Positions 55,192-64,000 of a DNA stretch of 64,000 bases are shown here, piece after piece. The translations under genes and the position numbers were made by a program. The stretch covers positions 641,585-705,584 of the forward strand of contig WTXD01000009.1 in assembly GCA_022496205.1 (NCBI GenBank), read 5' to 3'. Origin of the DNA: Gloeopeniophorella convolvens (lineage: Eukaryota > Basidiomycota > Agaricomycetes > Russulales). Below the pieces are notes generated by a model. The model was not told the DNA's origin. It worked only from the letters and a program-made list of their open reading frames with translations, and did not search any database. Position 1 is the first letter of the stretch; every line of letters begins with the position of its first letter.

Positions 55192-56673
55192 CTAGAAAAG
55201 TGTGACGGATACAACTTGCGCCGACTGGGTTGCTTCGAGGATGACACCGTCAAATCCGAGTAGTCCTGCACAAATTCAGATTAGATTGACGAGGGTAAAC
55301 TCAGAACGCTCACTTGTCGTCGAATTCGGCAGGGTCAGAATCTCCTCATCGTCTGTGCGGTCGTAATGCATTGACGGAGGAACCTCTCCCGGACTGAGGA
55401 AATGGCTGATGCGGTCGACCTAGATCGGAACAGTATGATGAAATGCTTGGTCGTTCATGTATGTGCACATACCCTCTCCTCAAACTTGACGCGCGGCGGC
55501 GAATCTACGTGATATGTGCTGAGCCACAGGGCAGTAGCTGAGACCGGACAAGGCGTACCATCTTCGTCGTCCTCGGGCGCGCCTTCGATTTGCCACGGAC
55601 ACCGCTTGTATCGTTGGAAAAGAGGCGTTCCGGGCTGTGTGAGGTGAGAAATAGCAGATTCGATGCCGTTGACAAGACTCACAACATTAGAGTGCAGTAT
55701 GATCTTCTTGACTATATGTGTGTTGTCAGAGATGAGGAAATCTATACCATGTTGGAAATAGTTGTAGAAGTCTTGGAGCGAGTCAGCAGAGCGTGAGACA
55801 GGCCAAGATGGGAAGCACGCACAGGATGATTCCGGGCTTTCGTCCTCGTGGTGACTGCGAGCATGAATGGCCATGCGATCATCTTCCTTATAGTAGGTGC
55901 GCAGCGGGGGCCCTAAATCTGAGAGTAGATCCTGTGCAGTTGTAACGCCGAGGCGGACATGGACGGGGGGAGATGTTGTAGGGTAGAAGCGAAGGACGAC
56001 GCCATCGTGCACCTCAGGTCCGACACTCAGCACCGGAAGGTGTAGATACGCGGGGCCAAACATACCTTTGCAATGGCTTCCGCAAGCTCGCCATACATGG
56101 CAGGCGTCACCAGGACCTCACTCAGGGCATCGATCTCGCCACCGTTGGGCTCTGTCTGAGAAATCAAGATGCGAACGACTTCTTGCGAGCGGTCCTCGTG
56201 GTCCTTGACCTGGTCGCGGAGACCCTCATCGTCGAAGCAAAAGCGGACGCCAGGGTAACGCAGATCCTCGCCAGGATATGTCGGGCCAAAGGCTTGATTC
56301 ACGTTGACGCGACGAAAGTCCTTATCGGGGGAAGAGAGAACGCTGCCTTTGTATTTGAGAGTCAATGGGGGTTCGGGTCGCGCAGACGTCGTACGGCGAT
56401 GGTGTGGAGGCGTTGATGGGTGCCGGAGAAGAGGAGGTCGAAGTGCGGCTTGATGTGGAGGATGACCGGGGTTGTGGACGAATCGGGGTCATATTGGACA
56501 TCGACTTGGGGAAAGGTGTGCTTGTGCGTGCGAAGGAGGTCGAGCACAGTCCAGAGGGAGGCGCCTGGCAGGAGTTAGAGAGGCAAGGGTAGAGGGAGAT
56601 GAGGATTACCGAGTCTGAAGATGCCGAGGCCGTGGCCGGGGCGAATGTCGACGACGAGGGCGGAGAAGAGCAT
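55192..56673 (-). CDS. PHAF1 / UPF0183 (C16orf70-type) protein, frameshifted
   Basis: Seven exons (56673-56610, 56564-56066, 56012-55823, 55771-55683, 55634-55473, 55419-55314, 55265-55192) encode about 394 residues. Family signatures: the N-terminal RPGHGLGIFRLGASLWTVLD, YPGVRFCFDDEGL, FYPTTSPPVHVRLGVTTAQD, DLGPPLRTYYKEDDRM, YNYFQHGIDFLISDNTH, KKIILHSNVPGTPLFQRYKR and the C-terminal DRISHFLSPGEV. The animal member PHAF1 binds BCAS3 at the phagophore; fungal function is not established. The exon sum is one short of a multiple of three: a C5 run in RDPNP/PLTLKYKG (plus strand G5 at 56367-56371) should be C6. One splice acceptor (before VHDGVVLRF) is a GAG, which is unusual. Confidence 0.87.
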
Positions 56674-56922
56674 GCGGTGCAGAGCCGCAGCGGATGAGAG
56701 CGGGGTCGAGCGGGGCGCTGAGGGCGTCGGAGGCTGGCTGCGGAGCGGCGCCTGGAAGTCGGGGCCGGTCCCGGAGCCGCGCGCGCTAGTTCAGCCTAGC
56801 TCGTGGTTGGTTGGTTCCGCGGCGAGACGGGCGAGATCGGGGAGCGGGAAAAGGGTCAAAAGGTGGTGCTTTCACTCGAGCCTCACCATTTCAGACTCTT
56901 CCGTCTCCATCTCACCCCCTAG
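56674..56922. promoter_or_regulatory. Bidirectional promoter PHAF1 / DUF2985 gene
   Basis: 249 bp between two divergent ATGs, G-rich towards PHAF1. No gene is supported. Confidence 0.4.
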
Positions 56923-59292
56923 ATGGCACCCTCGGTCAGAGTTAGGAGGCACAATGCCTACACCTCTATCAGAGAGGACGACAGGCCGTCTCCTGACCCT
57001 CAACACATGCAGGATAGGGGCCGTCGTGCGCTTTCCGAGGGAGCTCCTCCATCCCCCGCAGCTCCTGCAGCCTCCTCCATACCCAGGGACTTTGCCGCTG
57101 CTCCCCCCGTTCATGATAACACTCACCTCACGCCAAATTACCCTTCGGTCCGGAGAGACATGAGCAGGGTCAATCGTCACGTTCGCAGGAGTTCGCTTAG
57201 CTTCAGGTCGTTCGCCACCGACCCTGACTCCAACATTTCCGTCACTGGCTCTCCCCCCGCAAACAATGCTCGGTTGGTTAACGTCGCACCTCAACATGAT
57301 ACAATCTACGAGGGTGCCTCGACGGAAGTCGTCGTTCCCGGATCCCACCACAACCACGTTCATCGGGCTAGCCGTGTCCAGAGCGCGCTTTCGTCCTCTC
57401 CCAGCCGCGCTGGGCACGACTCGGACTCAGACTCGGACAGTGACTCTGAAGACGAGGATCGCATCTTAGAGGACGACGAGCGCCATCATGACGACGACGT
57501 CGTCGACCACCTGGATGTCATTGGTTCGCATCCCACACCCTACCCACATGCAATTCCGTAACTCTTCATTTCTACAGACCCACAAGTCGCCACAGTGGCT
57601 ACCCTCACCAATGCAGCGAACGCAATCCTTATGTGCGTTTTCGAAACCCTTTTGATCATGCAGGGTCCATCGTTGTCTAATGTTACTTTTCAGCCCGCCC
57701 CTCTCGTTCTATTCTCGCAAGCCCGTGGTCGTTCTTCCGCGCCGCGAGCACAACGATGTCGAAACGGGTTCCACCAACTCGGACAGCACGGACGAGCTCG
57801 ATCGGCACGTCCACGACGTGCTGAAAAGGAGACAAAAGTTCAGGCGCGTTATGAAGGGTGTCTGGGCCTTCCTGAAAACTCGTGAGTCTGGCGCTTGCCT
57901 CAGTACAGCTCGGTCCATGCTGATCCGAATCTGCTTATCCAGCTTTGGGGGTCAGTGATCCCGACTAATATGTGTTGTGTCATTGGGGCTCATCGGTTGT
58001 ACTCTTCACCGCAGATCGCTTTTGGCATCTACGGGTTCCTTGTCGGTGAGCGTGACAAAACTGGCGGCGCTATCTGTTTATCGAGACGTGTGTCCAGTAT
58101 TCTGGGGAACTGCGCTGGTATTCTTCCTGGCCAAGTGGATCGACTTGCATAACCAGACGACACAAGACTTTTGGGTGGAGGTTTGTGAGCAAATTGAGGA
58201 TGGTGCGTCAGGTAGTGCTCTGAGCTGAATCCATCTTGACGGTGAAATGTGTAGGCCTGTTCTGCCTTACTGGCATCGGTCTCATTCCCTGGCGTCTGAT
58301 TGACACATACCGTACGTTCTTTGTTTCCTCTTAGACATCGCTGACCCGCGGTGCAGGCATTGTGACCATCTGGTATTACAAACGGCTCACTCGGAAGCTC
58401 CGCAGAAAGGCTGGGCTCCCGGAACTTTACGATAACGATGACCTGCCTGATCCGATATTCGATCCGAACTACGTGCATGTGTTGACCGACAAGCAGCAGT
58501 ATGAGCTGCACCACCGTATGTCCGTTCCTTCTTGCGCAGCAGACATCGCTTTACGAGTGGCGCCATTTCAGAGCAAAAGAAGTTTATGAAGTCACAAACG
58601 TGGTACCGGCCTCATGGCACTGAAACGCATCGGGTGAGCACCTTGCCACTTCTGGCCCTCGCTTCTTTTTGACCGTCATCGCGTAGGCCTTCCCTATCAA
58701 GTTAGTCCGCCAGTTGCCATTCACGGTGCTGCCGCTCACCTCCCACGTTCTAGCACCGCCCTCTGGATCTGCCTGCTCAATGACGGGAACTCCGTCTTCC
58801 AGGTTCGGAACATAACTATGTCCGGCTGCTCCCACGCTGACTACGGACAATTGACAGTGCATGCTCGCTGCCTGCATGTGGTCTATGAACCGATTTGTCC
58901 GCCCCGCCTGGGTGACCAGTCTGCTCATCCCGGCTGCCTTTGGCTGCGGTATTGCCTCCGGTGTCCTCATATGGAAAGGTGGCAAAAAGACTAAGCGGAC
59001 CGAACGCGTCGAAGAGCGCCTCCGCCGCGCTCTCGAGATGGATGACTCAGCGCAGGCCCTCGTCCCCAATGGCGCCATAGCGAGGCTGCAGGGTGGCGTC
59101 GGCCGACAGATGCAGGACAAGGAGGCAGGCTCCGCCGGTAGCAACACCCCGCCCGCAGAGAAGCCCGAAGAGGGGTACAACGGCGTCGCCAACGGACGTA
59201 GAGCTAACGGTGACTACGCCAGCACTCGCAACTCGTCGCTCCGCGTACCAGGCATCAAGATTGAGGAAGAGATGGTCGTGCCCCGCGGTTGA
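56923..59292 (+). CDS. Multi-spanning fungal membrane protein, DUF2985-like
   Basis: Twelve exons (56923-57523, 57578-57632, 57694-57881, 57943-57950, 58015-58045, 58098-58202, 58255-58311, 58357-58515, 58572-58633, 58687-58700, 58754-58802, 58858-59292) give 587 residues in frame. The N-terminal 200 residues are disordered with an Asp/Ser repeat (SDSDSDSDSEDEDRILED), followed by a basic stretch (KRRQKFRRVMKGVWAFLK). The membrane part has GIAFGIYGFLV, FWGTALVFFLAKWIDLHN, FCLTGIGLIPWRLIDTYR, then the conserved LRRKAGLPELYDNDDLPDP, FMKSQTWYRPHGTETHRAFP and NTALWICLLNDGNSVFQ. A final helix and a Glu/Arg-rich coiled coil (TKRTERVEERLRRALEM) follow. I link the core to DUF2985; its function is unknown to me. 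Exon 4 is an 8-nt and exon 10 a 14-nt microexon. Confidence 0.82.
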
Positions 59293-59847
59293 TCTCACCG
59301 TGTATACTCACGCCGATACGCCGTCCCGGATGACTTCGATGAATGCCGACACGTATCTTCATGCCTTTTATGTTCTACTGATCGTGTTGTAACACTATCT
59401 TCCTGTTAGAGGAGGGGACGTTGTGTGTTTCTACTGTCTTGCTGTCTTGTTCATGTGGCACGCCGTGAATGTTCGACGTTGCGTTACTTGCCGTTCCTTT
59501 CTCCCTCGCCCACCCACACCACTCGGTGATATATATCTTACTGCGCCAATATACTGAATGGATGCTTCAAAAATGACTAGTGCGATTGTTGAAATGGCTA
59601 GGTGGATTGTTGAAACCCGTACAAATGATTGGTACGACTACTACTGTGCTATGATTTTCTGGCGCTGCCTGAATCCGCCCCGTCGGCCAGGCAAAGTCCG
59701 CTCCAGCTGCACGCCGGAGGATCGAGGACCCAATAAAAGATCTCGCTACAACCCCACCTACGGTCAAATAAAAAATACGCTGACGCTATTGTCGGTGGTG
59801 TGCGTAACCATCAAGTGGACGCTGTTGAAGCGTAGAGAGACCGGTAT
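59293..59847. other. Convergent intergenic region
   Basis: 555 bp between convergent stops. A forward open frame (59558-59947) overlaps the last MET6 exon antisense and has no protein features, so I leave it out. Nothing else is seen. Confidence 0.5.
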
Positions 59848-62357
59848 TTACGCGTACTGCTGGCGTGCCCAGCGCGCGGCCGAGACAAGGTTTTTAAGTG
59901 ATGCCTCGGTCTCCTTCCAGCCACGGGTCTTAAGACCGCAGTCCTAATCACGACGTGTCAGTCAGAGTCCAAGAACCAGAAGGGGAGCGAAAACATACGG
60001 GGTTGACGAAGAGAAGCGAGTCAGGGAGGATGTCGAGCATCGACTTGAGGCGGTCACGGATCTCCTGATCACCAGGGACACGGGGAGAGTGAATGTCGTA
60101 CACGCCAGGACCGATCTGGTTCGCATAGCCGTACTGCTTGAATGTGTTGAGGAGCTTCATATCGCTCTTCGAAGCCTCAATTGAGATGACATCCGCATCC
60201 AAGCGCTGGATCGAAGGGAAGATGTCGTCGAAGTCCGAGTAACAGAAGTGGGAGTGAGTCTGCAAGGCATCGCTGACACCCGCCGTGGACAACTTGAACG
60301 AGTCGACAGCCCACTTGAGGTAGTTGTCCCAGTCCGCGCGGCGGAGCGGCAAACCCTCACGGATCGCAGGCTCGTCCACCTGCACTGCGTGGATTCCGGC
60401 TTTCTCGAGGTCGATGACCTCATCACGGAGCGCGAGCGCGAGCTGCTTCGACTGAAGCTCCCGGGAGACATCGGCACGAGGGAAGGACCAGTTGAGGATG
60501 GTGACAGGACCGGTGAGCATACCCTTCATCGGGTGCTTCGTTACGCTCTGAGCGTAGCTGCTCCACTTGACCGTGATGGGGCCAGGGCGAGACACGTCCG
60601 ACACAATGATGGGCGGGCGCACATAGCGAGAGCCGTAGCTCTGCACCCAGCCATTCTGCGTGAACACAAAGCCGTTGAGCTGTTCGCCGAAGTACTGGAC
60701 CATGTCGTTGCGCTCCGGCTCGCCATGCACAAGGAGGTCAAGGCCAATGGTCTCCTGGAAGCGAACAACGCTCTCAATCTCCTTCTTGAGGAAATCCTCA
60801 TACTCGACCTCGGTGATTTCGCCTTTGGTGAACTTCGCACGAGCATTGCGGATCTCCTTAGTCTGAGGGAAGGAACCAATAGTAGTGGTGGGGAACTTGG
60901 GGAGCTCAATATGCTTCTTCTGAACCTCCTTGCGAACGGCAAAGGGGCTCTTGCGCTCAAGCATCTCGTCGGTGATGGAAGCGACCCGCTTGCGGACAGC
61001 ATCGTCGGATGTGCGCTCGAAATCACGACGCTTGGCAATAGACTCGTCGTTAGCCTTGACGGCAGCAGAGACAGCAGCGTCCTGGAACCAGAAAGGACCT
61101 TCGCCAAAACGGAAACCTCCGCGGCCTTCTCGAGAGCGAACGAGAACCAATCCTTCTGCTCGGCAGTGAGCTTCTTTTCCGACTCGAGGGTGACGGGGGT
61201 GTGGAGAAGTGAGGAAGACGTGGCGACGATGACACGGTCCTGACCGAGGGCATCAACAGCCTTCTGCCCGAGCTTGATGGCGGCCTGGAAATCGGCCTTC
61301 CAAATATTGCGGCCAGACACGAGACCGAGAGAGAGGACGATGTTCGTGGGCTTCACAGCAGCGATGGCTTCGTCAAGCTGAGCGGGAGCACGATCGAGAT
61401 CGATGTGAAGGCCAGCGATCGGAAGCTTGGCAACATAACTCAAGTTGGAGTCGAGACGGCCGAAGTACGTTGTGAGAAGGATCTTTGGGGCAACAGGCGA
61501 GAGCTCAGCATAGGCGCTGGCAAATTCCTTCTCATATCCTGCCGCCTTGTCGAGGACCAAGACGGGCTCGTCGATCTGAACCCATTCGGCACCAGCAGTC
61601 TTCAAGTCGCCGAGGAGTTGCTTGTAGACGGGGAGTAGGTTAGGGAGGAGAGAGAGGGGCTCGAAGCCAGGCTTTGCGTCCTTGGAAGCCTTGCCAAGAA
61701 CGAGGAAGGAGACGGGCCCAAGAACAACTGGGCGGGTCTCGACGCCATGGACCTGTGCCTCCTTGTACTCCTCGATAGCCTTGTTGAAGTTGAGCTTGAA
61801 GTCCGTCTCCGCTGAGAACTCCGGCACAACAAAGTGATAGTTCGAGTCGAACCTTGATTACAAGTAGTGTCAGACACGATGCACGCTCTGATCATACTTA
61901 AAACCCACCATTTCTTCATCTCGGAGGCGGGGACGTCGACGCCGTCCGCTTGACGGCCACGGCCCATGGCAAAGTAGACATCGAGCGGCGTGAGGCCCTG
62001 GCCAACGTAGCGCTTGGGGATAACGTTGAAGGCAGCCGCATGGTCAAGGACATGGTCGTACAGAGAAAACTCGCCACTGAAGATCGATAATCAGACACGA
62101 GGCGCCACGCGCCAAGTGGCGATAGGACCAACCTGGGGACATAATCAACTCCCTTGGCTTTCACCGACGTCCAGTTGCTCTTCTTGACATCAGCTGCAGC
62201 CTGGGTGAGCTGATCGGCAGTGATTTTGCCCGCCCAGTAAGCCTCGACAGCCTTTTTCACTTCACGATTGGCACCTGGAAAGGGTCTTAGAAGACGGTAT
62301 CTGAGGAGGAATGTACACACCGATGCGAGGGAAGCCGAGAACAGCAGAGGCAACCAT
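59848..62357 (-). CDS. MET6: Cobalamin-independent methionine synthase (MetE/Met6), frameshifted
   Basis: Five exons (62357-62321, 62274-62133, 62076-61909, 61852-59999, 59943-59848) encode 765 residues once one lost base is allowed, exactly the family length. N-terminal domain: [44 protein letters not shown] and [18 protein letters not shown]-terminal catalytic barrel: [37 protein letters not shown], the zinc ligands in [16 protein letters not shown] and the final [14 protein letters not shown]. The enzyme transfers a methyl group from 5-methyltetrahydropteroyl-polyglutamate to homocysteine. The frame breaks between [10 protein letters not shown] and [13 protein letters not shown] near 61084, where GG stands for an expected GGG. 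The stop follows [11 protein letters not shown] at 59848. The gene is divergent from the polyol dehydrogenase gene. Confidence 0.95.
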
Positions 62358-63429
62358 GGATGAGGGATGGGAGGGAGGAAAAAGATGGAAGAGATGGGAG
62401 GAGATCGCTCGAGTAAATAACGCGCGATTACGGAAACTGCCGGCGAGACGCTGCCCATCACTCAAAGCGAGATGGCGTCAGTATTCGCCCGCCGACTTAT
62501 GACAAACTTGCGCGCCTCCGCTGCGTAATGTGCGTGATGTCCTTTCCTCACAACCCAGACTTATTCATGATCATGTACTTACTTGTGTCCGCATTGCATG
62601 CGCTATCTTGACATCACATAACCGCCTAAACGCCTCTGCACGCAGCTTGTAAAAGGCGTCCGTCTCTTCAGGCTACTTTGCTAAGCAGCGACCACACCGC
62701 TGAGCCACCGGAAATGGAGATGGGGAAGCAGAAAGAAGAACCGAACGGGGTCTGCATGGAACCTCACAAAGCTCCTACTCGCAACCTGGAAGTGCGATCG
62801 TCGCCTCGTTTGGCGACGCGCTTCAATGACGTGCCGCACGCGACTGGCGGCTCCGTGCACAGTCCACAGCCCTTCTGGATGGACATCATCCCCTTGCCAA
62901 CTCCACTGGAGCATCGGAGCACAGATGCAAATTGTGCGTTCCATGCATGCGCTCAGCAGTCTGATAAGGGTACGTACGCCCTCTATTGAGGTGGCATTGG
63001 TGCCAACTGTTAATACTCTGTGTCCAAGACGAAATTGGATGCGTTCGTCGGAGGCGATAGCCAGGGCGTCGATTGACACCAACCATACCATGCAGTATCT
63101 CGGGCGAAGACGAACCAACGTGCATGCTTCTGCATGCTTCTTCGTGCTTCGAGACTGGACAAGACTCCGAGTCGACGGATGCGGGCGTTTGGTCCCGCCG
63201 TCGCGCCAATTGGCCATTCCCGCGTATTCCCGCGCGTAGCGGTGGCACGCGCGCAATCCATGGCGGGCCGTGGCAGGGACAGCGCCGATGTTTCTCCTCG
63301 GCCCGGGAGGTGGCACGCCGTCATAGGCCGCCATCATGGTCACTTGCTGGACGCGGCCCACCGCGGGATCGGCTTGGGTGATTGCATATCCTGCGATATG
63401 CAGCAGACCGCTCTTTCTCCTCAACCACC
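62358..63429. promoter_or_regulatory. Divergent promoter region MET6 / polyol dehydrogenase
   Basis: 1.07 kb between two divergent ATGs. Near 63121-63140 there is a tandem TGCATGCTTC repeat (two perfect units) followed by a degenerate TTCGTGCTTC unit. Near 63220-63237 CCCGCGTATTCCCGCGCG contains two CCCGCG boxes. Both genes respond to nutrients in other fungi, so regulator sites here are likely, but I cannot assign them. The open frames in the region carry no protein features. Confidence 0.45.
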
Positions 63430-64000
63430 ATGTCGGACAACACCTCATTCGTTCTTCAGCGCATAGGGGAGGTCTCCTATGAACAGCGTCCCATACCTGA
63501 GAGTACGCCCTCTATCGCGGTATCCAGCATACTTCATCCTGAATTCCCACACAGTCCGTCACGATGAGGTCCTCGTCGAGGTGAAGAAGACAGGTGAGCT
63601 TCCAACCTTCGCGGTGTGCGACGACATAAACATACGCTCTTCCCCAGGGATTTGTGGATCGGATGTATGTCCGTCATCTCCAGTACCTGCGATCTCTGGC
63701 TCATGAAATGAATTACGACAGGTGCATTATCTCGTGCATGGCCGTATCGGAGATTTCGTGGTGAAGAACCCCATGGTACGCATCGTGTCAGTCTGACGTG
63801 GCTTTCCTGATCTGTCGTGGATAAGGTCCTAGGCCACGAATCATCCGGCGTGGTGTTCAAAGGTAGATCAAGACGGATTTTACCGGTTGAAGTGTCTGAA
63901 AACACTCTTCTCAGTTGGTGCTAGCGTAAAAACTGTCAAGCCGGGCGATCGTGTGGCTATGGAACCCGGTGTCTCCTGCCGCAGGTGCGAGGCCTGCAGG
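63430..64000 (+). CDS. NAD-dependent xylitol/sorbitol-type zinc dehydrogenase (5' part, cut by window end)
   Basis: Six exons are readable (63430-63502, 63555-63593, 63648-63664, 63722-63775, 63826-63863, 63915 to the window end). The joined product starts MSDNTSFVLQRIGEVSYEQR and continues HDEVLVEVKKTGICGSDVHY, GRIGDFVVKNPMVLGHESSG and DRVAMEPGVSCRRCEACR. These are the catalytic zinc Cys and His-Glu pair (GHE) and the start of the structural-zinc Cys cluster of the medium-chain polyol dehydrogenases. Fungal members oxidise xylitol to D-xylulose, L-arabinitol to L-xylulose or sorbitol to fructose in pentose catabolism; the substrate-binding region is outside the window, so I cannot choose. 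The gene has very dense introns: the exon at 63648 is only 17 nt. Confidence 0.9.

Noticed and set aside
59558..59947. 129-codon forward open frame
   Set aside because: It overlaps the last MET6 exon antisense, which carries the conserved [14 protein letters not shown] tail, and has no protein features of its own.
1..64000. Mobile elements, CRISPR arrays, secondary-metabolite or toxin clusters
   Set aside because: No transposase, reverse transcriptase, long terminal repeats, repeat-spacer arrays or polyketide/peptide synthase motifs were seen in any frame.

Overview
The window is a piece of a nuclear chromosome from a filamentous basidiomycete fungus, most likely an Agaricomycete. The evidence is: about 130 very short introns (mostly 46-70 nt), intron-dense housekeeping genes, GC-rich sequence, mostly short intergenic spacers (about one gene per 2 kb), and basidiomycete-type proteins. 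I see no transposon, rRNA, tRNA, CRISPR array, prophage or recognisable secondary-metabolite cluster. This is core, syntenic-type genome rather than an accessory island, and I did not find a convincing new molecular system.

Layout. 1-6.5 kb: a 3' gene fragment, BCD1 (box C/D snoRNP assembly), DRE2 (cytosolic Fe-S assembly), a forkhead factor and a Tim17-like membrane protein. 6.5-21 kb: the AGC kinase SCH9, an AIM32/APD1-type thioredoxin-like ferredoxin, a ubiquitin-interacting-motif protein and the PAS/zinc-finger/kinase/receiver protein RIM15. SCH9 and RIM15 are the two halves of the TORC1 nutrient-quiescence switch. 21-32 kb: mitoribosomal bS18m, proteasome deubiquitinase RPN11, an unnamed coiled-coil protein, VPS52 (GARP complex) and EFR3 (PI4-kinase scaffold). 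32-41.4 kb: a BRCT protein, folylpolyglutamate synthase, a C2HC zinc-finger protein and a KAP120/importin-11 type karyopherin. 41.4-53 kb: PEX2, ribosomal eL36, casein kinase 2 beta, a fluoride exporter, 3-ketosphinganine reductase, a DUF7704-like membrane protein, COX18 and ribosomal eL6. 53-64 kb: SDT1-type pyrimidine nucleotidase, a PHAF1 (UPF0183) protein, a DUF2985-like membrane protein, MET6 and the 5' part of a zinc-dependent polyol (xylitol/sorbitol) dehydrogenase cut by the window end.

Method and quality. Exon boundaries were worked out by reading splice signals, keeping conserved motifs in frame and checking total CDS length. For most genes the summed exons are an exact multiple of three. 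In eight genes the conserved protein can only be read by crossing a frameshift, most of them single-base changes in short C or G runs. These are FKH, AIM32-like, the UIM gene, EFR3, the zinc-finger gene, FEX, PHAF1 and MET6. As several are expected to be essential, base-calling errors in the assembly are much likelier than eight pseudogenes.

Other points: four GC-AG introns, an 8-nt microexon, a 39-nt exon that carries the phospho-acceptor of the RIM15 receiver domain, and several very short bidirectional promoters.
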